Assembly: GCF_000723885.1 (NCBI RefSeq)
Contig: NZ_CCDG010000019.1
Coordinates: 46,206-110,205, forward strand
DNA: 64,000 nucleotides
DNA from: Paenibacillus camerounensis
GTDB taxonomy: Bacteria > Bacillota > Bacilli > Paenibacillales > Paenibacillaceae
Direction of reading: 5' to 3'
Shown: piece by piece, positions 34,561 through 43,004 of the stretch
Layout of the letters: each line of letters begins with the position of its first letter
Position numbering within the stretch: position 1 is the stretch's first letter
The notes under the pieces: model-generated
What the model was told of the DNA's origin: nothing
What the model saw: only the letters and a program-made list of their open reading frames with translations
The model's database searches: none
Translations under genes and position numbers: made by a program

Positions 34561-36270
34561 TCAGTCAGTCCATGACTGATAAATCCGCCGCACCTCGCGG
34601 AACGACTGCTTGGGCTTGCGGTATTCATTGACGAGGCCCTTGTTGTTGAAGCCGCGGGCCCGGTCGCGGAAGTTCTTGCTGCTGCTCTTCAGGTCGCCGC
34701 GGATGTCGGCGAACTGCCAGATGTAGGTGCCGCCGATCTTCGGATCAGCGCGGAAGATGTTCAGCGCTTCGGTCACGATATGCGCCTGATAGTCCTCGCT
34801 GAACAGCCGCGGCTCCCAGCCGACATCCCCGAACAGTCCGGCACCGCCGAACTCGGTCATCAGCACCGGCGTGTCGCCCGCTCCCAGCTGCTCCGCACGC
34901 TTATGGAACTGCTCCAGCATGCTCTTGAAGCCGCTGACCTCGCCTTCGTACCAGCCAAAGTATTTGTTGATGCCGATCACATCAAACAGCGGCAGCAGAA
35001 TGTCCTCCAGCGGATGCATGGTCGCATAGGTGACAAGCCTTGAGGTATCCAGCTTCCGCACAAGTCCGATCAGTGCCTCTGTAAAGGCATAGGCTTCCTG
35101 CGTGCGGGTATCAATTTCATTGTGCACAGACCAGAATACCACGCTCGGATGATGATAATGGGTCCCGATCATCTCTTCAATCATGGTTAGGGCGCGGTCC
35201 CGGAACAGCGGCTCGCTGACGGTCTCATTCGGCAGGAAGCAGCCCCAGATCGGAATCTCGCTCCAGAAAACAAGCCCGTTCTCATCGAGCAGGTCGAGCC
35301 AATAGGCGCTTTGCGGATAATGGGAGCCCCGGACGGTGTTGCAGCCCAGCTCCAGAATAATATCCAGCTCTTTATGCATCAGCTTCGGCGGAAAAGCAAA
35401 GCCCCACTCCGGATGCTCTTCATGCCGGTTCACGCCCTTCAGATAGACCGGGGCGCCGTTGATCAGAATCCGGTGGTCGTTGGTCTCAATTGTGCGGAAG
35501 CCGATCCGCTCGATCTTGTCGTCATGCTCTGTCCGCAGCTGGAACGTATACAATTCCGGCTGGCCGACATTCCACAGACGCACGTCCGCCAGCCGCAGCT
35601 TGATCACATGATTTAATATTTGACCAGCTTCGACCTGCACATCCTGCGTATGCAACTCCTGTCCGCCTTCACTGAGCACCAGACGGGTCGCCAGCGCAGT
35701 CGTCAGCAAAGAACGCAACTGCACATGAACAGACACCTCAGCCTCTCTACCCTGCAGCTCATAATCAATCTTCAGCTGTTCGATATAGAGGTCCGGCAAA
35801 AACTGCAGCTCCACCGAGCGGATAATGCCGCCGTAATGGAACCAGTCCACCTGCTCCGTCGGAATAGTGAAGCGGTCCAGCGTGCTGTCCGTGCGGATAA
35901 TCAGCTCATGCTCTCCTGCAGCCAAAGACGGCACAAGGAACTCAAAAGGCGTAAAGCCGCCGTAGTGGTAGCCGAGATGCTGCCCGTCCAGATAAACATC
36001 GGAGTGGCCCTGCACCGCGTGGAAAATGAGCCGGACATGCTGCTCACTGCCCAGCACGATTGTTTTGCGGTACCAGCCGACGCCCTCATATTCATACATT
36101 CCCAGCTCATTGTTCCAGCAGGAAGGGACGTAGAGGGTCTGCGGAGAATGTGGAAAACGCTCAAACCATTTTTTCTCAAGGCCTTCATTCAAAGGATCTT
36201 TCGCGAAATCCCAAGGCCCGTCCAGTAGCTCTGTTACGCGGATATTATGCTGACGAAAAGTTCTTAACAA
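34561..36270 (-). CDS. uidA: GH2 glycoside hydrolase, beta-glucuronidase type
   Basis: A 569-residue family 2 hydrolase that should release terminal beta-D-glucuronic acid. Order of parts: jelly-roll domain (residues about 15-170), Ig-like domain (170-265), then the TIM barrel. The acid/base is E385 in FWSVHNEID and the nucleophile E473 in VLMTEFGG. The N-x-K motif that reads the uronate carboxylate in beta-glucuronidases appears as N542-N543-K544. Start is TTG 36270, nine bases after GGGGAGG; the next ATG is far inside. No signal peptide. It is divergent from an AraC regulator gene, its likely activator, and functionally fits the GH105 and esterase genes. Confidence 0.87.
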   Translation of the reverse strand: MLRTFRQHNIRVTELLDGPWDFAKDPLNEGLEKKWFERFPHSPQTLYVPSCWNNELGMYEYEGVGWYRKTIVLGSEQHVRLIFHAVQGHSDVYLDGQHLGYHYGGFTPFEFLVPSLAAGEHELIIRTDSTLDRFTIPTEQVDWFHYGGIIRSVELQFLPDLYIEQLKIDYELQGREAEVSVHVQLRSLLTTALATRLVLSEGGQELHTQDVQVEAGQILNHVIKLRLADVRLWNVGQPELYTFQLRTEHDDKIERIGFRTIETNDHRILINGAPVYLKGVNRHEEHPEWGFAFPPKLMHKELDIILELGCNTVRGSHYPQSAYWLDLLDENGLVFWSEIPIWGCFLPNETVSEPLFRDRALTMIEEMIGTHYHHPSVVFWSVHNEIDTRTQEAYAFTEALIGLVRKLDTSRLVTYATMHPLEDILLPLFDVIGINKYFGWYEGEVSGFKSMLEQFHKRAEQLGAGDTPVLMTEFGGAGLFGDVGWEPRLFSEDYQAHIVTEALNIFRADPKIGGTYIWQFADIRGDLKSSSKNFRDRARGFNNKGLVNEYRKPKQSFREVRRIYQSWTD

Positions 36271-36422
36271 GTGTGTGTGCCTCCCCGTTATTATGCGATG
36301 GCATTGTCTTTTGCAGACATCGTGTTAGTATGGATAGTATCATTTACCACTCGGGCATTGAATAGAAAAAAACAATAATGTCTTGTATAAATCGCGCCTG
36401 AAGCAGCAAAGGGGAGACTGTC

Positions 36423-37265
36423 TTGGAAGAGAATGCCTATAACCTGAATGATCTTAGCGTGCACATTCATTTTGTGCTGGATAAAGTGACTTTTCCGGGC
36501 TGGGAGGACATCCGTAACATGGTCAATGTGCATAGCCTGTACTGGATTCATGAGGGGGAGGGGATCTTCCGGACCAATGTGGAGCATAAGGTGCAGGCTG
36601 GAATGCTGGCTTATCTGAAGCCCGGCCTCAAAATGTCCATGCGTTCAGAAATGGAAGCCCCGCTGCGCATCACGATGCTGCTGTTCGATTGTGCGGAGCT
36701 CGGCTATGATGCGGTCTGGAGAAACGTCAGGCCGATAGAGACACTCCGGCTTCCTTTTCTGAGCCAATATGGCCCCGGGCAGGCTGAGGAGATCGGCGCT
36801 ATGTTCCGGGAGATTAACCAGGAGTGGCTGCCGGGGCAGACTGCCGGAACGGCCGTTTCCCGCGCCAAAACACAGATTTTGCTCCATAAGCTGCACCAGA
36901 GCGTCCGGGCGGACTGGAATCTGATGGAGTCGGGGGCTTTTGCCGCTTTTGAGCAGATTAAGAGCAAGCTTGAGAATGCCTACATGGACCATCACCGGAT
37001 CGAGAAGTTGGCGGAGGAGTACGGTATTTCGGCCTCGTACCTGCGCAAGCTTTTCCTGAAATATACCGGCATGGGGCCGAAGGAATATCATATGCACATC
37101 CAGAACCAGCAGGCGCGCCGCTATCTGACGTTTACGGATTATCCGGTGCGGGAAATTGCTAAGCTGTGCGGCTTCTACGAGGAATACCATTTCAGCAAAA
37201 TGTTCAAGCAGCTGAACGGCGTATCGCCGACAGCCTACCGCAGCAGCCAGCGGACCGGGGAGTAA
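36423..37265 (+). CDS. AraC-family transcriptional regulator
   Basis: A 280-residue regulator with a cupin-like N-terminal sensor domain (residues about 10-110; VHSLYWIHEGEGIFRTN) and a C-terminal double helix-turn-helix (about 180-278). The first helix-turn-helix is HRIEKLAEEYGISASYLRKLF, here shown from IEKLAEEYGI, and the second includes REIAKLCGFYEEYHFSKMFK (the F-x-x-x-H/Y-F-S-x-x-F-K signature) and ends GVSPTAYRSS. It starts at TTG behind AAAGGGGAG. Its divergent placement to the GH2 gene suggests that it senses a uronide and controls the carbohydrate group; this is inference. A terminator follows. Confidence 0.87.
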   Translation: MEENAYNLNDLSVHIHFVLDKVTFPGWEDIRNMVNVHSLYWIHEGEGIFRTNVEHKVQAGMLAYLKPGLKMSMRSEMEAPLRITMLLFDCAELGYDAVWRNVRPIETLRLPFLSQYGPGQAEEIGAMFREINQEWLPGQTAGTAVSRAKTQILLHKLHQSVRADWNLMESGAFAAFEQIKSKLENAYMDHHRIEKLAEEYGISASYLRKLFLKYTGMGPKEYHMHIQNQQARRYLTFTDYPVREIAKLCGFYEEYHFSKMFKQLNGVSPTAYRSSQRTGE

Positions 37266-37274
37266 GCAGACAAG

Positions 37275-37320
37275 AGGAACCACAGGCGGGAGAAAATGCC
37301 GGGTCTGTGGTTCTTTTTTT
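37275..37320 (+). terminator. terminator after the AraC gene
   Basis: AGGAACCACAG and CTGTGGTTCTT pair around a 19-base loop, followed by seven T. It ends 45 bases before the MocR start codon, separating the two units. Confidence 0.8.
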
Positions 37321-37364
37321 ACGGAAAAGATTATGCCATGATAGCTACAGGGGGCGAAATATCG

Positions 37365-38822
37365 ATGTTCAATGATTTCAGGCTCATTGCCGGGCGGCCG
37401 GTCTATGTGCAGGTTAAGGATTATATGAAAAGCCTTATTCTGAGGGGTGCCCTCCAGGGGGAGCAGAAGCTGCCCTCTACCCGGGAACTGAGCCTGCTGC
37501 TCAAGGTCAGCCGCAACTCTGTGATCTCTGCCTACATGGCGCTGGAGGATGACGGGTTCGCTTATACCGTACAGGGGCAGGGGAGTTATGTTAGTAACGC
37601 GGCCCTCCCGGAAAATACAGCAGCGCCCGTCTGGAGCGTGGACTGGAAAAGCCGCTTGAGCAGCAGGGCGCTGCTGGCCGAAGAGCTGGATATTATGAAA
37701 CGCGGCATCCGCGCGGGGAAGGACACGATTTCTTTTACCAGCATCGCACCGGATGAAAGCCTGTTCGATCTGGACAATGTAAAACGCGCCTTTCTGGAGC
37801 GGATGTCGGTAGAAGGCAATGTTCTGCTGAACTATGGCTATGCCAAGGGGTATAAGCCTTTAATAGATTATTTGCGGCAATACATGGAGCACAAGGGCGT
37901 AGACATGCGCGGCAAGGACCTGCTGATTACGAACGGGTTCACGGAGGGTTTTGATATTGTGCTGTCAGCGTTAGGCCAGCGGCACGGGAAGGTGCTCTGC
38001 GAGAATCCGACCCATCATACGGCGCTCAAAAACCTGCAGCTGAACGGCTTCGGCATCCGCGGGGTAGCCATGGAACGTGACGGCATCCATCTCGGTGAGC
38101 TGAAGCAGGCGCTGGAGGAAGGGATGTATGATTGTGCCTACCTCGTGCCGTCCTACCACAATCCAACCGGAATTGTCATGTCCCCCGAGAAAAGACTGGG
38201 CGTGATGAAGCTGATGGCCGACTACGGTGTGCCGGTGATTGAGGACGGGTTCAATGAGGAGCTGCGCTATTCCGGCTCGCATGTGGCTCCGCTGATCGCG
38301 GCGGCCGGGGGCGGCAACAGTGTGATCTATCTGGGGAGCTTTTCCAAGGTGCTGTTCCCCGGGCTTAGAGTAGGCTGGGTGCTGGCGGACCAGGAGCTGA
38401 TCTATTATCTGGAAAGTGTCAAAAGAGCACGCAGCATCCACACCTCGACGCTCGACCAGTCTATACTGTATCAATATTTGCTCGGCGGGAATTTGGAGAA
38501 GTATCTCAAACGGGCCAGAACGGAGTACAAGCGGAAATATGAGCTGACGATGGCTTGCTGCAGGGAGCTTTTGCCGGATTGCAGGGTGAGCGGGGACGGG
38601 GGATTGCATCTGTTCGTCACGTTTACGGAGGGCTTCAGCACACGAGAGCTGCTGGCGGCGTGCCGGGAGCAGGGGATTATTTTTACAGTTGGGGATATGT
38701 TCTTTACAGACGGAACAGGACAGAACACGCTGCGGCTGGGCTTTTCCAGGGTGGCGGATGACGATATACGCAAAGGAATCGGGATTATCGGCAGGACAGC
38801 ACGGCAACTATTACTCGGATGA
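37365..38822 (+). CDS. ddlR: MocR-family PLP-dependent regulator, DdlR-like
   Basis: A 485-residue fusion of a GntR-type winged helix and a class I aminotransferase-like domain. I start at ATG 37365 (MFNDFRLIAGRPVYVQ), eight bases after GGGGGCG. The DNA-binding part spans residues about 10-80 (GEQKLPSTRELSLLLKVSRN). In the PLP domain the substrate motif is VPSYHNPTGIVMS and the PLP lysine lies in LGSFSKVLFPGLRVGW. ddl starts 21 bases downstream. In Brevibacillus a MocR protein (DdlR) activates the adjacent ddl gene, sensing D-alanyl-D-alanine or D-alanine; the same role is likely here from family and position. Confidence 0.83.
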   Translation: MFNDFRLIAGRPVYVQVKDYMKSLILRGALQGEQKLPSTRELSLLLKVSRNSVISAYMALEDDGFAYTVQGQGSYVSNAALPENTAAPVWSVDWKSRLSSRALLAEELDIMKRGIRAGKDTISFTSIAPDESLFDLDNVKRAFLERMSVEGNVLLNYGYAKGYKPLIDYLRQYMEHKGVDMRGKDLLITNGFTEGFDIVLSALGQRHGKVLCENPTHHTALKNLQLNGFGIRGVAMERDGIHLGELKQALEEGMYDCAYLVPSYHNPTGIVMSPEKRLGVMKLMADYGVPVIEDGFNEELRYSGSHVAPLIAAAGGGNSVIYLGSFSKVLFPGLRVGWVLADQELIYYLESVKRARSIHTSTLDQSILYQYLLGGNLEKYLKRARTEYKRKYELTMACCRELLPDCRVSGDGGLHLFVTFTEGFSTRELLAACREQGIIFTVGDMFFTDGTGQNTLRLGFSRVADDDIRKGIGIIGRTARQLLLG

Positions 38823-38843
38823 GATGAAAAGGGGAATGGGGAT

Positions 38844-39911
38844 ATGTTAAAAGTAGGCGTAATTATGGGCGGAGTGTCCTCTGAATACGAAGTGTCGCTG
38901 AATACCGGCAAAGAGATGCTTAAACATCTGGACCGGAGCAAATATGAGGCGGTGCCGGTTATCATTGAGGAGCGCGGACAGCTGGTTGATGCGGTAAAAG
39001 GGCTGGACTTCGCGCTGCTGGCGCTCCATGGTGCCTACGGCGAGGACGGAACGGTCCAGGGAACGCTGGAAACGCTCGGTATCCCCTACTCCGGGAGCGG
39101 TGTGCTGGCGAGCAGCCTGTGCATGGATAAGCATCTGTCCAAAACCATTCTCCGCAGCAAAGGTGTGCCGACCCCGGGTTGGCTGTGCTGGGAGAGCATG
39201 GAGGATTATTCTGAGGAAGCTGTGGGACAACTGGGCTACCCGGTTATGGTAAAGCCCAATGCCGGCGGCTCCAGCATCGGCATGTCCAAGGTGGATAACG
39301 CTGAGGGGCTGCGTGTGGCGGTGGAACAAGCTTTTGCCGAGGATCGTGCGATCCTGATCGAGGCCTTCACCGAAGGGCAGGAGATTACCTGCGCCATCCT
39401 TGGCGGGGAGCTGCTGCCAGTGATCGGCATCCAGTCGCTGGGTGTGGAATGGTTCGATTACAGCGCCAAATACGAGCAGGGCGGGGCGGATGAGCAGGTT
39501 ATCCAGCTGTCACTGGGCACACATGAACGGGTGCGGACGGCGGCGTTCGCCTGCTACAAGGCACTGAAATGCTCTGTCTACGCCAGAGTGGATATGCTGC
39601 TGAAAAAGGGCGTGCCGTACGTGCTTGAGGTAAATACGCTGCCGGGCATGACCGGAACGAGCCTGCTTCCGCGCAGCGCTGCCGCTGCCGGGTATACGTT
39701 CAGCGGGCTATTGGATGCGATTATTGAGGGCTCGCTGCGGGAGCGCGGGGAAGGTGCGGGGCGGAGTAAGGGCGCTGCCGGGGAGGAAGCGCCGGATGTG
39801 ACGGCAGAACATAAGCAGGCTGCAAAGGGGCTTAACACAGGAGCCGCGGCGGCCGCAGCACATGCAGCAACAGAAGGAATAGGCATAAGGGAGGTGACCA
39901 GCCATGTTTAA
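38844..39911 (+). CDS. ddl: D-alanine--D-alanine ligase with extended C-terminus
   Basis: An ATP-grasp ligase that makes D-Ala-D-Ala for peptidoglycan precursors. Key elements: the N-terminal GGVSSEYEVSLNTGKEM with the conserved Glu, ALHGAYGEDGTVQGTLE near residue 58, YPVMVKPNAGGSSIGMSKV near 130, and the C-terminal ARVDMLLKKGVPYVLEVNTLPGMTGTSLLP (the ligand stretch LEVNTLPGMT). The catalytic part ends near residue 300. About 55 further residues are rich in Ala, Gly and charged groups (GAAAAAAHAATEG) and are absent from typical Ddl proteins of about 300-310 residues. The last 8 bases overlap the aminotransferase gene, including its ribosome site. Confidence 0.9.
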   Translation: MLKVGVIMGGVSSEYEVSLNTGKEMLKHLDRSKYEAVPVIIEERGQLVDAVKGLDFALLALHGAYGEDGTVQGTLETLGIPYSGSGVLASSLCMDKHLSKTILRSKGVPTPGWLCWESMEDYSEEAVGQLGYPVMVKPNAGGSSIGMSKVDNAEGLRVAVEQAFAEDRAILIEAFTEGQEITCAILGGELLPVIGIQSLGVEWFDYSAKYEQGGADEQVIQLSLGTHERVRTAAFACYKALKCSVYARVDMLLKKGVPYVLEVNTLPGMTGTSLLPRSAAAAGYTFSGLLDAIIEGSLRERGEGAGRSKGAAGEEAPDVTAEHKQAAKGLNTGAAAAAAHAATEGIGIREVTSHV

Positions 39912-41091
39912 TGAGCCGGTGTTTGCGCACACGCAGGGGTGGATCGCCCCGCGTGTGCGGGAGATTGCGCCTTCGGGAATCCGCGCTTTTTTTGACCTTA
40001 CAGCGGGTAACAATGATATTATTTCACTTGGTGTGGGGGAGCCTGACTTCAAAACGCCGGAGCATATCCGGGCTGCCTGTATCCGCGCTCTGGAGCGCGG
40101 CGAGACCACTTATACGCCTAACAGCGGACTGCCTGAGCTGCGGGAGGAGATTGCGCGTTATCTGTCTAACGGCTTTGGACTGAGCTATCACGCTACCGAT
40201 GAGGTGATCGTTACCGTAGGCAGCAGCGAAGCGCTGGACCTGGCGCTGCGTGCGTTCACTGCTCCGGGTGACGAAATTATTATCCCTTCGCCCAGCTATA
40301 TCGCCTACTCGCCGATAGCCCATCTGAACGGGGGCACGCTGGTCGAGGTGGAGACTACGGCGGAGCAGGGCTTTAAGCTGACGGCTGAAGCTCTGGAAAA
40401 GGTGATCACACCGCGCTCCAAGCTGCTGATGCTGAACTTCCCGAGCAATCCGACCGGTGCGGTAATGTCATACGAAGACTGGCTGCCTATAGCTGAGCTG
40501 GTGAAGCAGCATAACCTGCTGGTCCTGTCGGATGAAATCTATGCCGAGCTGACCTATGACAGCAGGCATGTCAGCATTGCCTCGCTTCCCGGCATGCAGG
40601 AACGGACGATCCTGATCAGCGGCTTCTCCAAGGCGTTCGCCATGACCGGCTGGCGCGTCGGTTACGCCTGCGGCAACCGCGAGCTGCTGGCTGCGATGCT
40701 TAAGATCCATCAGTACACCGCGATGTGCGCACCGGTGCTGGGCCAGATCGCAGCCCTGGAATCGCTGCGCAGCGGTCTGGCTGACAAGGACCGGATGAAG
40801 GAAGTCTTCCGGCAGCGCAGAACGCTGTTCGTGGAAGGCCTGCGGACTATCGGGCTGGACTGCCGCGAGCCGGAGGGGGCGTTCTATGCTTTCCCTTCGA
40901 TTGCCCGCACCGGAATCGGGTCAGAGGAATTTGCGCTGCGGCTGCTGCAGGAAGCCGGGGTCGCTGCTGTACCGGGGCATGTATTCGGAACCGGCGGCGA
41001 AGGCCATATCCGCTGCTCTTATGCAGCTTCTACAGCCAAGCTGAATGAGGCACTTGAGCGGATGGAGGGCTTTCTGAAGGTAAAAATGTAA
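39904..41091 (+). CDS. class I/II PLP aminotransferase (PatA-like)
   Basis: A 395-residue fold-type I aminotransferase. The PLP lysine is in ISGFSKAFAMTGWRVGY near residue 235; other markers are SLGVGEPDFKTPEHI, the LNFPSNPTGAV substrate motif, LSDEIYAELTYD and the C-terminal arginine in GHIRCSYAAS. PatA-like enzymes of Bacillus can supply N-acetyl-diaminopimelate and aromatic amino acids in vivo, which would fit a peptidoglycan-precursor operon with ddl, but a different amino acid is possible. GGGAGGTGA lies within the end of ddl. A modest terminator follows. Confidence 0.87.
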   Translation: MFNEPVFAHTQGWIAPRVREIAPSGIRAFFDLTAGNNDIISLGVGEPDFKTPEHIRAACIRALERGETTYTPNSGLPELREEIARYLSNGFGLSYHATDEVIVTVGSSEALDLALRAFTAPGDEIIIPSPSYIAYSPIAHLNGGTLVEVETTAEQGFKLTAEALEKVITPRSKLLMLNFPSNPTGAVMSYEDWLPIAELVKQHNLLVLSDEIYAELTYDSRHVSIASLPGMQERTILISGFSKAFAMTGWRVGYACGNRELLAAMLKIHQYTAMCAPVLGQIAALESLRSGLADKDRMKEVFRQRRTLFVEGLRTIGLDCREPEGAFYAFPSIARTGIGSEEFALRLLQEAGVAAVPGHVFGTGGEGHIRCSYAASTAKLNEALERMEGFLKVKM

Positions 41092-41184
41092 TTGTAAGAT
41101 CATGGCGTATCCCCTATAATCCTTGAAGAAGAAAAAGGGATAGGCAATGAGACGTGTGCTGATGCATAACGGCGGCAGACGGGC

Positions 41185-41212
41185 GCTCCCTTCTTCGGAT
41201 GGGGGCTTTTTT
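41185..41212 (+). terminator. terminator after the ddl operon
   Basis: GCTCCC pairs with GGGGGC around a TTCTTCGGAT loop and is followed by six T. The remaining 185 bases up to cobT (41213-41397) hold no riboswitch or repeat that I recognise; a ribosome site AGGAGG stands just before cobT. Confidence 0.6.
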
Positions 41213-41397
41213 GCGTGAAACGGGCTGCCGGTCATAGGTTGTGGGGCTGGGATCGCCTAATACTTCCCGGGGTCCTTGGAATCCTGGACCTATATCTTCT
41301 GAAGCTTTCTGAGCCAGCTTGGCTGATGTATGCTCTATTCAGGATACGCGGCAGATCGTATGAAATATGAGATAGACGATACATAGGAGGAATTGCG

Positions 41398-42459
41398 ATG
41401 CAAGCAGTTATTGATCAAGTTATCAGTAGGATTACACCGGTTGATCAGGAAGCAATACGGCGGGCGGAGCAGCGGCTCGATATTTTGACCAAGCCGCCGG
41501 GTAGCCTTGGGCGGCTGGAGGAGCTGGCGGTGCGGCTGGCGGGAATTTCCGGTACGGAGCAGCCGGCTTACGGCAAGCGTACGGTAGTTGTTATGGCTGC
41601 TGACCACGGCGTGTGTGACGAAGGGGTCAGCGCTTTTCCGCAGGAGGTCACGGTTCAGATGGCCTACAATTTCCTCAGCGGCGGCGCAGGGGTGAATGTG
41701 CTGGCCCGCCAGGCCGGAGCAGAGGTGAAGCTGGTTGATATCGGCATAGCGGCGGATGTCAGCCATCCTGAGCTGATCGCCCGTAAAGTACGCTACGGCA
41801 GCGGTAATATGGCGCAGGGGCCGGCGATGAGCCGGGATGAGGTGCTGCAGGCTATTCTGGCCGGAATCCGTGTGGCTGAGGAAGCGGTATTGGGCGGAAC
41901 AGAGATTTTTATTACCGGTGAAATGGGCATCGGCAATACAACAGCCAGCGCAGCAGTTCTATGCGGGCTTGAAGGGATTCAGGCGGAGACGGCAGCCGGA
42001 CGGGGCACGGGCATTAATGATGAACGGCTGCGGCATAAGATTGCCGTTGTGGAGCGGGCGCTGGAGCTTAATGCGCCTGATCCGGACGATGCTGTTGATG
42101 TGTTATCCAAGGTCGGCGGGCTTGAGATCGCCGGTCTGGCCGGGCTTATATTGGGCGCTGCGGCAGCCCGTGTTCCTGTGGTGCTCGACGGCTTCATTTC
42201 CGGGGCAGCGGCGCTTGTTGCCAAGGCGCTTGCGCCGGAATCTATCCACTATATGATTGCTTCCCATATCTCCGGTGAGCAGGGGCATAAGCTGATGCTG
42301 GAGCGGCTTGGACTGACGGCGCTGCTTGACCTTGGGCTGAGACTGGGTGAGGGGACAGGCGGCGTGCTCTGCCTGCATCTGATTGAAGCAGCCAGCCGGA
42401 TTATGCGCGAAATGGCTACCTTCGAAAGCGCAGGCGTCTCGGGCGCGGAGAGCCGATGA
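41398..42459 (+). CDS. cobT: nicotinate-nucleotide--dimethylbenzimidazole phosphoribosyltransferase CobT
   Basis: Makes alpha-ribazole phosphate from nicotinate mononucleotide and a lower-ligand base such as 5,6-dimethylbenzimidazole. At 353 residues it is full length. Family marks are LTKPPGSLGRLEELAVRLAG near residue 30, VVMAADHGVCDEGVSAFP, GEMGIGNTTASAA near 175, DGFISGAAALVA, and the catalytic glutamate in LRLGEGTGGVL near 317. AGGAGG precedes the ATG. It is the first gene of cobT-cobU-cobS, linked to cobU by an ATGA overlap. Confidence 0.94.
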   Translation: MQAVIDQVISRITPVDQEAIRRAEQRLDILTKPPGSLGRLEELAVRLAGISGTEQPAYGKRTVVVMAADHGVCDEGVSAFPQEVTVQMAYNFLSGGAGVNVLARQAGAEVKLVDIGIAADVSHPELIARKVRYGSGNMAQGPAMSRDEVLQAILAGIRVAEEAVLGGTEIFITGEMGIGNTTASAAVLCGLEGIQAETAAGRGTGINDERLRHKIAVVERALELNAPDPDDAVDVLSKVGGLEIAGLAGLILGAAAARVPVVLDGFISGAAALVAKALAPESIHYMIASHISGEQGHKLMLERLGLTALLDLGLRLGEGTGGVLCLHLIEAASRIMREMATFESAGVSGAESR

Positions 42460-43004
42460 GCATTCTGGTTACAGGCGGTGCGCGCAGCGGCAAAAGCGGC
42501 TTCGCCGAGCGGCTGACGCTGTCTCTGGCAGAGCAGGCGGTATATGTGGCGACAGGACAGGCCTTCGACGAAGAGATGAAGGAACGGATTGCCCTGCACC
42601 GCCGGCAGCGTGAGGACAGCGGCGGACAATGGGCGACGGTGGAGGAGCCGCTTGACCTGCCGGGGCTGCTGCAACAGCTCTCCGGGGGCAAGGCCGTGCT
42701 GGTGGACTGTCTGACCCTCTGGCTGTCCAATGTGCTGCTGGCTGTTGAAAACGAGCCTGACAGGCAGGAGCGGGTGGAGCAGGAGCTCGCCCGGCTTGAG
42801 GACAGTGTGTCATCCTTCCGGGGGACTCTGGTGCTTGTAACGAACGAAGTCGGTGACGGAATTGTACCGGAGTATGCGCTCGGACGGCTGTACCGGGATC
42901 TGTCCGGCAGGATGAATGCAAGGCTGGCGGCACGCGCTCAGCAGGTTTTTCTGGTCACTGCCGGTATCCCGGTAGAACTTAAGAGCCGGGAGTATAAGCT
43001 GTGA
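42456..43004 (+). CDS. cobU: bifunctional adenosylcobinamide kinase/guanylyltransferase CobU
   Basis: A 182-residue enzyme that phosphorylates adenosylcobinamide and then attaches GMP, activating it for coupling with alpha-ribazole. The P-loop GGARSGKSGFAE lies at residues 7-18, the guanylylated histidine is in ERIALHRRQR near 48, and the family segments VDCLTLWLSNVLL and VTNEVGDGIVPEYALGRLYRD follow. Translation is coupled to cobT by a 4-base overlap and to cobS by the GTGA overlap at 43001-43004. Its kinase activity lets the cell salvage cobinamide directly, in parallel with the CbiZ route. Confidence 0.94.
   Translation: MSILVTGGARSGKSGFAERLTLSLAEQAVYVATGQAFDEEMKERIALHRRQREDSGGQWATVEEPLDLPGLLQQLSGGKAVLVDCLTLWLSNVLLAVENEPDRQERVEQELARLEDSVSSFRGTLVLVTNEVGDGIVPEYALGRLYRDLSGRMNARLAARAQQVFLVTAGIPVELKSREYKL

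Noticed and set aside
34780..36228. Plus-strand frames of 87 to 202 codons opposite the GH2 gene
   Set aside because: They lie entirely within a complete beta-glucuronidase-type gene and show no domain of their own.
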